The notes: generated by a model not told the origin, from the sequence alone. A stretch of DNA of 64,000 bases from Sclerotiophoma versabilis (GCA_012274445.1 JAAROD010000080.1:2170001-2234000); one strand, 5' to 3'. Shown: positions 10,001-17,824, numbered from the stretch's first letter. Translations and numbers: made by a program.

Positions 10001-10399
10001 CGAAAGTCTTTCCCATGTCCAGTCTATCTCTGGATTGTGCTTTCGTAACCAGGGAAGTCCTAGTATGACGTCGTGCGTGGCCTTTGCGAAGACGTCTAGG
10101 GTTAGTTCCTCGTGGTGCCCCTGTATCTCTAGGGGGGCCGCTATCACCTCGTACATGATATACGGCTCTTCCGGCATTGATTCTCCATTGGCTACTCGGA
10201 GCGAATAGGCATGTTCCTTTGTGCGTGGTACGAGGCCTGCTCGGTACATCGCTGTTTGGGATATGTAATTCGCTTGTGCTCCTGAGTCCAAGAGTGCCGA
10301 TAATACTACTCCATTTAACTTGATGGGTAGTCTGATGAGTGAGCCGTCCCCAATAGCGTTAAGGGATCGCTCGACGGAGCACTCTTTTGGCGCTTGCCT
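6980..10399 (-). CDS. pol: Pol polyprotein of the chromovirus (protease, RT, RNase H, integrase, chromodomain)
   Basis: Pol is read by -1 frameshift from gag, so coding starts at 10399; the first in-frame ATG-like position is about 10291. In order: aspartic protease (active site DSGA), reverse transcriptase (catalytic YLDDILVYS), RNase H (LETDASDLALGA), integrase with its HHCC zinc finger (H-x-G-H ... CVQCQQ), DDE core (TMDFVTQLP, SDRDKLFTS, TAYHPQTDGQTERTNQ) and a C-terminal chromodomain (YLVKWLGYPESESTWEP), which targets integration to chromatin marks. This order (RT-RH-IN-chromodomain) defines Ty3/gypsy chromoviruses. No stop or frameshift was seen. The 3' end overlaps the antisense ORF at 6980-7077 tail to tail. 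Confidence 0.95.
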   Translation of the reverse strand, partial: RQAPKECSVERSLNAIGDGSLIRLPIKLNGVVLSALLDSGAQANYISQTAMYRAGLVPRTKEHAYSLRVANGESMPEEPYIMYEVIAAPLEIQGHHEELTLDVFAKATHDVILGLPWLRKHNPEIDWTWERLSLRRCKCGTNASKPTQRTPRLVDEKEINNVSSTHKTRQDRAVDRVDKGSPSTTVKENKSAPPGIPDVYRQYAWMFKEELSAKALPKHQPWDCEIKLEEGKEPPFGPIYQLSEKELEILREYIKENLAKGFIRKSESPAGFPILFVPKKDGKLRLCVDYRKLNDITIKNRYPLPNISELQDRLSGAKFFTALDLRGAYNLIRMKKGEEWKTAFRTRYGHYEYTVMPFGLTNAPAVCQALINNVLRAHLDITVVAYLDDILVYSKTLEEHKVHVRQVLECLATADLRLKPEKCEWHKEEVEFLGYVVGRYGVKMSEKKIQVVKDWPTPTTVKGIQEFLGFVNFNRRFIKDYSMKALPLTRLTRKDTPFKWEQAQEDAFQSLKQACIEPPTLIAFRSGEPARLETDASDLALGACITQERGGQWHPIAYHSRKFTAPEERYDVHDKELMAIVDALQHWRVYAESCSELTIYTDHKNLVHFTTTKVLNRRQVRWSEMLGQYKFKILYTPGKENGRADALSRRHDLAGEKTINKFAILGVNKDGSLGPTQQLNLVMQVQQEQRIPEQVPEELQEEVISRHHDDALHGHPGIARTMELIKRHYEFPNMKDKVTKFIRNCVQCQQNKHSTHAKYGEAQAMEPPTAPWTNITMDFVTQLPPSKDPVTGYTYDSIFVVVDRFTKYAEMIPFRHSYTARQLATVFIDRIIRHHGMPESIVSDRDKLFTSNYWTTMLAALGTKKKLSTAYHPQTDGQTERTNQTMETYLRIYSNQEQDNWVSLLPMAQIAYNNKLSEATGTTPFFANHGRHPNLFTRSLNCPIQTESAIASAVRLKEVHQKSLENIARAQERAISYVNQKRKTAPQLKEGDKVYLLTKNLRTRRATKKLDKVKVGPFFISKQISPVNYRLELPKDAKIHPVFHVSLLEPADPRTPIQKDFHYQADGNDEWEVEKITTHRRTKKGIRYLVKWLGYPESESTWEPPAHLKNCQQLLRQYRRNQDPEAEDTIPSRDQGSRA

Positions 10400-12456
10400 A
10401 AAAAAGTCTCCTCATCACCGAATCCATGGATGATCTTGCTGCCTTCGTGCAGCTTGCAGTTCGGGTTGAGGCAACGCTGCCAATGTAGATTGTAGCAGGA
10501 GCCGTTGATAACCAATTGCATGCATACGATTTCCTGATGGTCGTCTGTGCCTGGGAAGTGCAGCTCGGAACGCTTGTCCCAGAGGTGCATTTCGCACATG
10601 TCGTTCTTGCAATCGTACCATTGTTTCCTGCATGTGGTACTGGGAGTCGGGAACCATCCCTTTCCTAGTTTTTCTGATTCGTGTATGCGACAGGCGTTGT
10701 GTACGCATGCTGTCCATGATAGCTTTCCATGATTTGGATTCCGGTGGTCCAAGGCGTACTCTGGTCGTGGGTTTAGAAGCAACGCTGGCTTCCTGTCGAA
10801 GTCAGGCTCGTTCCTGCTTCGGTCGTTTTTTACTTGTCGCTCGAGCTCCTGTCGTGTGGCGTAGTTGCCAGCACTGAGTTTATCGAAATCATGTTTCCAC
10901 CAATCCTGTTGGGATTTACTTAGGTTGTTGACCTGTCGTTGTCCTGCGCGAGTTTGAAGTGCCATTTGCTGTAGTTTCTTGTCGATGCTCTTGGTAATCC
11001 GATCACAGTTTTCCTGAAAGGTAGCGTTGTTGTCTCGGATTTCTTGACGTGCTAGTTCTGCTTCTGTACGTTCGTTGAATTCACGCATGTCTGTGTCGTA
11101 CCAACTTTCTTCAGTGTCGGAGGCGTAGATAGTGCCTCCATCCGCTTCTTGTCTGGCAGTGTCGCGTAGTCGCTGAGACATAGTGGGCTGCTTGTGCTTG
11201 CACACTTTCAGTCCTCGTTCGTATGCTTGTCCCATCTGTGTTGATGGTCGTCTCGCTAGGTCCTGCAGATGCTTCTGCTGTTCGTCCAACTCTTGGTATG
11301 GTGTAGGTGCTCGGCTTCGGGCATTCCGTATGTCCTCATCGGATGGTTCGATGTAATCGTCATCGGATCCGGGTTCGGGGTCCTCCATAAGACGTCCCAT
11401 GTCATCGGTGAGAACTTCCCATTCATCACCGGCATCCGCATCCTCGCGGGTGAGTACGTTGAGTTGTCGAACCACCTTGTTCTTGGATCGACAGTCCTTG
11501 GCATAGTGGCCTTGCTTGCCACATCCATAACAAGTCACTCCTGACTTGTCCTTCCTGTCACTACCCTTGCTTTTCTGGTTCCATCGGGGTTCTGGTCCTT
11601 TGTTGATGTTGGACAGGTCCATGGCCTCTGGTCCGTAGTAACCGCTGCTGGTGCTATTGTGTACACGGCGTCCAGTGTTTGGCTGGTAGCGGTTGCTTCC
11701 TCGGTTTCCTCGGTTGAGGTTGTTTCGCCATGGGTTGCGTGGAGGCGGGCGAGTAGTATGAGCTGCTGCTCGTGTACGTGGGTCCTCTCGCAATTCCTGT
11801 TGTAGTTCGTACAGCTTGACATCGATATCAATTGCCGTATTGACCAGGGAGTCGAAGTCATCGGTAGACGCAGCGGTCCGCATCAATTCCTCTTTGACTC
11901 GTGGTTTCAATCCTTGTCGGAACATCGTTGTCAACGCGGTGTCGTCCCAGCCGGTGTACGTTGCTAGCTGCTGAAATTTGGCAGCATAGTCGGCGGCTGA
12001 CGTGGTTTGCTTAATGCGTTGGATGTCGCGACGTGCGATGGTTGGTTCGTTGTGTACTCCAAATACTCGGCGTATCTGTTCCTTGAACAGGTCGAAGTCT
12101 TCGATCCATGCGTCGATGTCGGTGGACGTTCCTTCTCCATGGTAACGCTGGATAAAGGGTTTGATCCACGTGAACGCGCGGTCCTTCATGAACGTGGAGA
12201 CAAGCGTCACACGTTTCTCCTCAGGGATGCGTTCTCCCTGAAACATGAAGAAGAGGTCGAACTTGATAAGCCAGTCTTCCAGTTTCTCACGAGTACCATC
12301 GAAGGTCTCGGGCTTAGCTACTGGGTATACACTCGTGGACGTAGAGGTCGTCGTGCCCTCGTTCGATCCTTCGTCCATATCGAGGTCGTCGTCGACGCGG
12401 TTGCGTGACGCGTTGGAGTTGCTATGGGTAGCACGGGATCCTGAAGTAGTACTCAT
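10315..12456 (-). CDS. gag: Gag protein of the chromovirus, with zinc knuckle and extended Cys/His tail
   Basis: This is the structural protein of the virus-like particle, about 713 residues from the ATG at 12456 to TAA at 10315. An acidic/serine-rich start is followed by a retrotransposon Gag domain (roughly residues 45-215, with AFTWIKPFIQRY and YAAKFQQL). Next come an RG/N-rich linker and a CCHC zinc knuckle, CYGCGKQGHYAKDC (near residue 310). A long coiled, acidic middle part follows. The last 140 residues contain three W-x2-C-x4-C-x2-H units (WTACVHNACRIH, WYDCKNDMCEMH, WQRCLNPNCKLH). Gag is unusually long for the superfamily because of this tail. The frame ends 85 nt after a slippery TTTTTTA, where pol is entered. 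Confidence 0.92.
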   Translation of the reverse strand: MSTTSGSRATHSNSNASRNRVDDDLDMDEGSNEGTTTSTSTSVYPVAKPETFDGTREKLEDWLIKFDLFFMFQGERIPEEKRVTLVSTFMKDRAFTWIKPFIQRYHGEGTSTDIDAWIEDFDLFKEQIRRVFGVHNEPTIARRDIQRIKQTTSAADYAAKFQQLATYTGWDDTALTTMFRQGLKPRVKEELMRTAASTDDFDSLVNTAIDIDVKLYELQQELREDPRTRAAAHTTRPPPRNPWRNNLNRGNRGSNRYQPNTGRRVHNSTSSGYYGPEAMDLSNINKGPEPRWNQKSKGSDRKDKSGVTCYGCGKQGHYAKDCRSKNKVVRQLNVLTREDADAGDEWEVLTDDMGRLMEDPEPGSDDDYIEPSDEDIRNARSRAPTPYQELDEQQKHLQDLARRPSTQMGQAYERGLKVCKHKQPTMSQRLRDTARQEADGGTIYASDTEESWYDTDMREFNERTEAELARQEIRDNNATFQENCDRITKSIDKKLQQMALQTRAGQRQVNNLSKSQQDWWKHDFDKLSAGNYATRQELERQVKNDRSRNEPDFDRKPALLLNPRPEYALDHRNPNHGKLSWTACVHNACRIHESEKLGKGWFPTPSTTCRKQWYDCKNDMCEMHLWDKRSELHFPGTDDHQEIVCMQLVINGSCYNLHWQRCLNPNCKLHEGSKIIHGFGDEETFLGKRQKSAPSSDPLTLLGTAHSSDYPSS
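10337..10405 (-). promoter_or_regulatory. -1 ribosomal frameshift signal between gag and pol
   Basis: In the gag frame the codons T|TTT|TTA form the slippery heptamer TTTTTTA (10405-10399). Slipping back one base enters exactly the pol frame, which is open from there on. Fourteen bases downstream a stem can form: GAGTG (10384-10380) with CACTC (10341-10337) and CCGTC (10377-10373) with GACGG (10348-10344), separated by a small internal loop. Gag terminates 85 nt after the slip. The heptamer and frames are seen directly; use of the site is inferred from other retroelements. Confidence 0.8.
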
Positions 12457-12473
12457 CTTTGGGGTGTTCAAAG
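12457..12473 (-). promoter_or_regulatory. Probable self-priming primer binding site
   Basis: Only 17 nt separate the 5' LTR from the gag ATG: CTTTGAACACCCCAAAG in element direction. It does not start with TGG, so it does not match a tRNA 3' end. Its TTGAACAC is the exact complement of GTGTTCAA at 12690-12683 in the LTR, which lies about 30 nt after the TATA box, i.e. at the expected RNA 5' end. That is the layout of Tf1-type self-primed elements. The 17-mer can also fold on itself (CTTTG with CAAAG). Confidence 0.5.
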
Positions 12474-12974
12474 TGTTGAAGTTGTACTTTCAAGCAAAGC
12501 TCGTAAGCACTATTCGTATTGGTTCTCAGGGATGAGCGCTGGTACAGGATGATCCGTAAGGGTTGGGGTTATTGTCTAGTGAGACACCGTGACAATGGAG
12601 GGTAACAATGAGTAGTATAGAGTAGACTATCTAGCTCGAGAGTTGGGGGTTGAGATTCCAAAGACAAACTTGATTGACTAAGTTGAACACGAACCATAAG
12701 GGTTGTGTTCCTACTGACTATATACTTAAGATGTCCCATAGTGTAGCATGGTCTTCCACCAAGTCCCATAGGGGGCCTTGTGGTATTCATGGAACAATGT
12801 GGGATTCGTGGGACATCACGTGACGTTGTGTTGTCGTGTCTCACACTCCTGACTCCAGGTTCTGTGTGGAGTTCGTGAGACATCACGTGACCTGGGGCCT
12901 GGCGCCCGCCGATCCAGGGCCCGCCATTGGTAATAAGTCACCATCCCCGCGTGCCATCCTCCGAGATCGTAACA
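12474..12974 (-). repeat. 5' LTR of the chromovirus
   Basis: It is the upstream LTR in element direction. It holds TATATA at 12719-12724, two TCACGTGA palindromes upstream of it, and the predicted transcript start near 12690. Its outer end is followed by the GCGCG duplication. Confidence 0.93.
12719..12891 (-). promoter_or_regulatory. LTR promoter: TATA box with two upstream TCACGTGA sites
   Basis: TATATA (12719-12724) lies about 30 bases before the start predicted from the self-priming match. Upstream in element direction are two copies of the 13-mer GACATCACGTGAC (12812-12824 and 12879-12891), each inside an imperfect repeat of about 25 bp. TCACGTGA is the palindromic E-box bound by bHLH factors of the Cbf1/Pho4 type. 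The same arrangement occurs in the 3' LTR (TATA 6234-6239, E-boxes 6327-6339 and 6394-6406). Factor identity is inference. Confidence 0.55.
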
Positions 12975-12979
12975 GCGCG

Positions 12980-13399
12980 TGCTTATATAGCTGTTACAGA
13001 ATAAGAGAAGAAAGCAGAAGAGCTAAAAAAGGCAGAGATAAAGGAGTTAGCAGCTGTAAATAAGCTATATAAACAGAAGATTACAGAAGAGAAGTATGTG
13101 GCATAGATAAGGGAGAAGGAAGAGTAAGACCAGGTTAAAGCTAAGAAGGCAGAAGAAGTAGCTGAACGCAAAGCTAAAAGAGAGTGTTAGAAGCAAGCCT
13201 GCAACGCTTAGAAAGCTATACAATTACCCTAAACAGGCAAACGTAAGGCCTTACAGCAGCTGCAGTTAATTTCAGCTAAGAAACGTAGTGGTGCTGCTGC
13301 GCGTAGTTGTCCTGTTGCTAACCAGCGTTCTCTAGCTTCCCTACCTACATATAACAGCTGTGGCCGTAAGATTGCTTTACTAAGTAGATTTAGGTGAGA
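12980..13399 (+). pseudogene. RIP-ruined transposase, C-terminal part
   Basis: It continues the split transposase after the retrotransposon. The lysine/glutamate/alanine-rich stretch (readable as EESRRAKKGRDK and similar in several frames) matches the basic coiled tail of Pot2/Fot1-type proteins. The end reads YNSCGRKIALLSRF and stops near 13399. Confidence 0.65.
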
Positions 13400-13513
13400 C
13401 AATCTGTTGCATAGGTCTATAGAGTACTCTACTAAAAAATCTTGTAATAATAACTATTGTATGTGGCTCTATAGCCTTATTTTGTGATGCCTATAAAGGG
13501 GTTGGAACGATCG

Positions 13514-13548
13514 TTGGCTGAATCCAATCGTTGGGTGCACGGACACGG
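13514..13548 (-). repeat. Right terminal inverted repeat of the pogo/Fot1-like element
   Basis: Its reverse complement starts CCGTGTCCGTGCACC, and it is followed by TA (13549-13550). It keeps the C or G version at most sites where the left repeat has T or A, so it is the less mutated end. Confidence 0.85.
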
Positions 13549-13838
13549 TAACCGGGTTTAGCCATAGCGTCACGCGCTTTCAGCCGCAATACTTTAGGCC
13601 ACCCAGTGCTCTTGTCCTACACGATGGTCCGCCTTAATTTTAACACGCAATGATACCAAAGCCCCAGTGTGGGCTTACCGGTGGAGGGGCGGAGTGGGGG
13701 CGGCGCCGCATGTTGCTTTGACGATGCCCGACCGCCAAGGTCTGTGCCACACGTTTGTTTTGTATATTCAGTGTTACCCGCTGCCAATCCGCTCAGCACC
13801 TATCGATCACGAGTTGCTACTTCACGAAGAGCTGTACC

Positions 13839-14560
13839 ATGGCTGACTAATCGACCCCAGTAAAGCCGTACGGTTTCATTATCTACCGCGGCGACTACAG
13901 TGATGATGCTCGTTGGGAACAGTTCATGGCTTACTTGAAGCATCAAACGTGCAGCGGATTGGAGTCAGAGGGCAAAGGCCAACTGTACGATCGGATTGAT
14001 TGGAAAGTCATAGTATGGTTTCTCACAACAATGCACACAGGACCAGCACGTTTTTTAAAGTAACACTTCTAGTCTTCACCCGACTTGCAGGACGAAGATC
14101 CGGATGCGATCCGCGAGTACGTGCTTCGCTCCCATGATTTAGTTACATAGCACTTTGCTGATCTGACCTGTGCAGAAAATTCCAGCAGTGGCTTGAATCT
14201 GGAGAAGAGGAATTTGACCCAAACAGCTACCGTTATCGTGCTTGCATCTACGTTAACGAGTGTTGTCTTGACTGTCACGATAATTTTATCCAAGACAAGT
14301 CTTTAGAGAACGACAATCCAGTCGACTTGGTGGATACTGAAGGCTTCACATTTGCGATTCTTGTCTCGAGGTTCGAGGAGGAAGGGTGGGTAACGGTGGG
14401 GACATCACATCTTATGCCAAGAGCGGGAGATACTATTAGGATGCAGGGTGAGGGCAGGGGCTGGAGTGAGATTTACCGGAAGAGGGTGAAGTCTCTGTAC
14501 GGTTTTGAGATAACAGGTAGGTTCGTCCTTGCTCGGACCGCAGAAAACAATAACAGCTAA
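13839..14560 (+). pseudogene. Unknown fungal gene with a premature stop at codon 4
   Basis: Homology-like content (KPYGFIIYRGDYSDDARWEQF, a motif I associate with an uncharacterised ascomycete family) begins right after ATG GCT GAC TAA at 13839. The TAA (13848-13850) is in frame with the rest and would be CAA (Gln) before one C-to-T change. The exon model is 13839-14006, 14091-14116, 14176-14560. Introns are GT..AG (84 and 59 bp), and all joins keep frame to the TAA at 14558-14560. The C-terminal part (VDTEGFTFAILVSRFEEEGW ... YRKRVKSLYGFEITG) is otherwise intact. Either the gene was just killed or translation starts at a later ATG near 13925. The function is unknown. It lies 290 bp from the RIP-hit transposon. 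Confidence 0.6.
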
Positions 14561-14967
14561 CCCTCGGAGTCGTGCAGGATGGGCCAGAGACGAGATCGGT
14601 ACGACGACAACTCTACTGGCATCTCCTGAATCCAGCTTATATCGTTTGAGACTCCCAAATAAGATGCCTTAAAAGAGCAGATGCACCTTCGGTCTGAAGA
14701 AGAGCTATCCAGCGATAACCGTTTCAGCACGGACGTTGGGGTTGCCACCAAACTACTGACCCGCCAGTATGTTGCTTACATAGGGTTAAGCGAACGGAAA
14801 CCCTTGATTTCAATGTCCTATGGTCGTATGTGAAAAGAGTGGGTGATTCCCTAGGCATGCAACATGTCAACAAGGTGTGCCCAACCTGATCTCCCTGTTC
14901 CGTTGATTCTAACGCCCAACCGATGATTTCTGAACGTGTATAGCGGTCAATCCTCCTTGGTCTGGCC

Positions 14968-16086
14968 CTACCACTGTTGATACCCAATCCAAGCCTGGTA
15001 GCTCGCCACGATCAAGTTCAGTGTCGAGCTTATGGCAGTGATGAATACACCAATCATCGTTGCCATCAGCATCCGCCTTTCGGCACGTTTCTCTCCGCTG
15101 TCAAACAATCTCTCGAACCATGTTGCAGGACTGGGGTCCTCGATTTCCTTCAGAAGCAAATTAAAAAGGTGGCCAAAATACGGATAATCGTCGTCATTCT
15201 TGTTATCGAGCTGATGGCACGCTTGATCATACCACTGTAGATCACGGTCAAAGCCACCTTTACAAATAAGGTTGTCAAGAATCTCCTAAGAGGCTGTGTC
15301 GTTGACGTGGATCAAGACGTTGTATATCGTATCACAGACTTCCAGCGCCAACGGCTTGGGGACAAGGCAAGGCTTGCTTGCTAACAAGGTCTGTCTCAGC
15401 ACAGCTGTGGCTTGGAAGAACTGAAGTAGTCTCGTTCGCCTGTCGAAGCGGAAGTGGCATCTGAGGTCGGTTGTTGCCTCGAAACGCAGCCCAGCGATGC
15501 GCTTCTTCAGACTCGCCGCTGAGAATACCGCCTGGGGATCTTGCTTGACCAGGGTGTTTCCCGAGTCAGCTATCGGCACCATCATACTTTGTGGGAAAGC
15601 CTCCTTGATTACATCGCAAACTTTCACGTTATGTCGCCATCTGTATGGAGGGGTCTGGTTTTTGTATGATCGCTTGTGGCCACAGTCGATTAAGAAGACA
15701 AGGCTGGCGACAATGTTGATCGCGCGGAGCTGGTCCATCTCAACTAGAGTTCTGTTCAGCTGAGCATCATCATTGGGAACGTGGTGTGTTATGAGGTCAT
15801 TCCGGGTCCATTCAGGGTGGGATGTCATGGCTCTAATGATGGCCAGCACTGTGTTGTGCGAGCTCAGAACCGCAGCTTCGGGAGCCTGTGGATAGTAGGC
15901 ATCTGTGATGGACTCGTATGACTCCCAGAAAATATTCAGGGACTCTTTCCTATACCATGAGCAGTCTTCGGAACCGCATTTTAATCTCCCCACACAAGCT
16001 TGACATAAACGCCAGTTCCAAAGCTCGGTTCCGAGGTCGCGCAAGTTTTGGTCGTTGTGCGTACGGAGATCGTCTGGTGCAGCCAT
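14968..16086 (-). pseudogene. Unknown membrane-anchored protein gene interrupted by one TAG
   Basis: The frame runs from ATG 16086 to TAG 14968 and would encode about 372 residues, but a single in-frame TAG at 15286-15288 stops it after 266. Beyond the stop the same frame continues with sensible protein (EILDNLICKGGFDRDLQWYD) and ends in a hydrophobic helix (MATMIGVFITAISSTLNLIVASY), a C-terminal membrane anchor. CAG-to-TAG is the RIP-type change. The N-terminal part has a Cys/His-containing segment (CQACVGRLKCGSEDC). I recognise the overall shape from uncharacterised fungal proteins with a C-terminal helix, not a function. A truncated soluble product is possible. Confidence 0.65.
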
Positions 16087-16420
16087 GGCAAATTACAGAG
16101 GGTTGCCACGAATTCAGAGCTGATGCGGACATGTGCATCAAAAGAAGGAGCAGCCAAGTTGCGTAATTAGACCTGGGCCGTACCGTCCCAATCCTCGGTC
16201 CCAAATTGGAGTAGGAAGCACCCCTGCATGTGTGGGGCTATTGATCCAATTGGTAGGCCCCATGTAGATGGATGCTGGGCCTGTAGGCACCTGCGCTTTC
16301 AGGCTGCGCCACATATGGGTTGTATGGCCGTGTAATCTGTCCGAGTTTCGCACGAGCCAGCACAGGACATCTTTTGACTTCTTCCGCCTCATTGTGTTGT
16401 GCATACAATCATCCAACCAA

Positions 16421-16894
16421 ATGGACCACAACAGCACAGCCAGTGACAAAGCGACAGATACAAGCTCGGTAGATGCGAACAAGACGCAGCCGCAGGGCCA
16501 GGCTATTGAGGAAGTAGCAGACTCAACGAAGCCTGACACACCTGTACCTTCCTGCGAGAAGGGTATCACACCAGGTCCACCTCTGTTAGGTTCTGTCCTT
16601 GACAATGTCGTCGTGGAAAGTGCGCCCAATCCGCCATCCAAACCACAAGACAAACCCCTTAAAATAACACCTAGAACACAGATTGATCCAATCCAATCAG
16701 GCCCTAAGCCATTAAGTGCAATTACGCCGTGCCCTAAGATCAACGGACTCGATGTTTACAGCCGCGAGATACCTAGAGGATATCTCTCGAATTTGGCCCA
16801 ACTCAGGCGTTGCCGATCAGCAAACTCAGATTTTGATCTACGAGAGGTGCGCATTTGGCTCATTATCGTGGTGCGTGAACGGAGGCAAGATTGA
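16421..16894 (+). CDS. Hypothetical low-complexity protein, doubtful
   Basis: The frame is 157 codons long from the ATG at 16421. An upstream ATG at 16268 is in frame, but the extra part looks non-coding. The protein is rich in Ser, Thr, Pro and Asp (MDHNSTASDKATDTSSVDAN) without a known motif. It may be a disordered fungal protein, the first exon of a longer gene, or chance. Confidence 0.3.
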   Translation: MDHNSTASDKATDTSSVDANKTQPQGQAIEEVADSTKPDTPVPSCEKGITPGPPLLGSVLDNVVVESAPNPPSKPQDKPLKITPRTQIDPIQSGPKPLSAITPCPKINGLDVYSREIPRGYLSNLAQLRRCRSANSDFDLREVRIWLIIVVRERRQD

Positions 16895-17092
16895 ATGAAC
16901 AGAGGCCTTGGTGAGAAGGAAGAGGGGCGGGAAAGATTGAAATGCGAGTGCGAAGCGGGGACTGCATGAATCCCCATTTATAGAACTTCTTCCTATTAGG
17001 TACAAGCTGACTAGTACAGTTACAGTAGAGCTGAACTTTGCTGCGTGTGGCCGCTTTTTGGGCTCCGTACTTTGAGGTGTCAGAAAAGCTGA

Positions 17093-17824
17093 CTAAGCAA
17101 AATTTCCAAACAAATGCCAAGATTGTGTGCACAAAGCCCCTCGTTTCGAGCGGCATTTTCCTAAACAATTGTAGGGCGTGTTGAAAGGAGGCATATGCCT
17201 TAGCAGCGAATACCCGCTGTTGTATGTTTTTACCTCTGATTTCTTTTTGGCTTCGTGGCAGTACTGTTCAAACGCTCGATGACTGGCATCGAGGTCATTG
17301 CTCACATGTAAAGTAGCCATGTTGGACACGATCCGATCGAAGACAGTGCCACATACTCGAGGCGTGGATATGGACTCGAACGATCGTGAACTACCTGTTC
17401 AAGGTCCTGCACCCACAATAAACATGCGTTTCTTGACAGCCTTATTCCTGGAGAGGAGGTTGAAAAGAGGAAGGTCTTGCGGTGTGAATAAGGAAGCACG
17501 TGCATACTCTCACTGTAACATGCCAATTCGTTAGCCAACGCCTTTCCTTCGTTTTCGTAGCCTGTTGCACCTCGTCTGAAGGGCTCCTTAATTTTGGGTA
17601 CAAGTTCCGTGTACAACTGTGGTCGGTCACTCTTTATCGACAGTCGCACTGCAACAGAAGTAGAGCATCGAACGAGAAATTTTACCATGAAAAGGATCAA
17701 AAGCAGTGAACGTGTTGAGGCCGTCACATAGTGAGAGAGCGTTGTGGCGCACGCCATCTGCTTGAGTAGCAAAACATGATTGCTTCTGACCATATTCATA
17801 TGCCTCCAGCGTGTTCCGACTCAA
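17093..17824 (-). pseudogene. 5'-truncated relic of an unrecognised multi-exon gene
   Basis: Coding-like blocks lie in order on the minus strand but in different frames. They are SRNTLEAYEYGQKQSCFATQADG (near 17820-17690), RLSIKSDRPQLYTELVPKIKEPF (near 17640-17570), KKRMFIVGAG (near 17430), and SNDLDASHRAFEQYCHEAKKK (near 17300-17240). GT..AG intron candidates fit between the first two (GTAAAATT...TTGCAG). There is no ATG for the first block and an in-frame TAA lies 24 nt upstream, so the start is lost. I do not recognise the protein. It lies head to head with the AA9 gene. Confidence 0.35.

Larger units (their letters stand above)
5989..12974 (-). mobile_element. Complete Ty3/gypsy chromovirus LTR retrotransposon
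   Basis: Two 501-bp LTRs (5989-6489, 12474-12974) lie exactly 6,485 bp apart at every landmark compared and look identical by eye. In element direction they begin TGTTAC and end CAACA. A 5-bp target duplication GCGCG flanks the element (5984-5988 and 12975-12979). Inside, on the minus strand, are gag (ATG 12456) and pol (protease, reverse transcriptase, RNase H, integrase, chromodomain), joined by a -1 frameshift signal. A polypurine tract abuts the 3' LTR. Both large frames are open, there is no RIP signature, and base composition contrasts sharply with the AT-rich host transposon. Identical LTRs and an exact duplication argue for a recent, possibly still active insertion. An additional + strand ORF (6532-7077) lies between pol and the 3' LTR. 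Confidence 0.95.
4423..13548 (+). mobile_element. RIP-degraded pogo/Fot1-type DNA transposon, split by a retrotransposon
   Basis: The ends are 35-bp inverted repeats (4423-4457 and 13514-13548) flanked by TA on both sides (4421-4422 and 13549-13550), as expected for Tc1/mariner-pogo elements. Removing the inserted LTR element and one 5-bp duplication leaves about 2.1 kb, close to Fot1/Pot2 length. The + strand shows fragments of a DDE transposase in many short frames: a relic of DEKGF near 4980, a relic of the D-G-H-x-S-H block near 5340, L-x-P-L-D-V-x-x-F-K-P-L near 5440, and the lysine/glutamate-rich C-terminus after the insertion (about 12980-13400, ending in NSCGRKIALLSRF). TAG and TAA codons fill the frame, mostly where Gln or Trp would be, and CA/TG dinucleotides are depleted: the RIP pattern. 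Confidence 0.85.
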
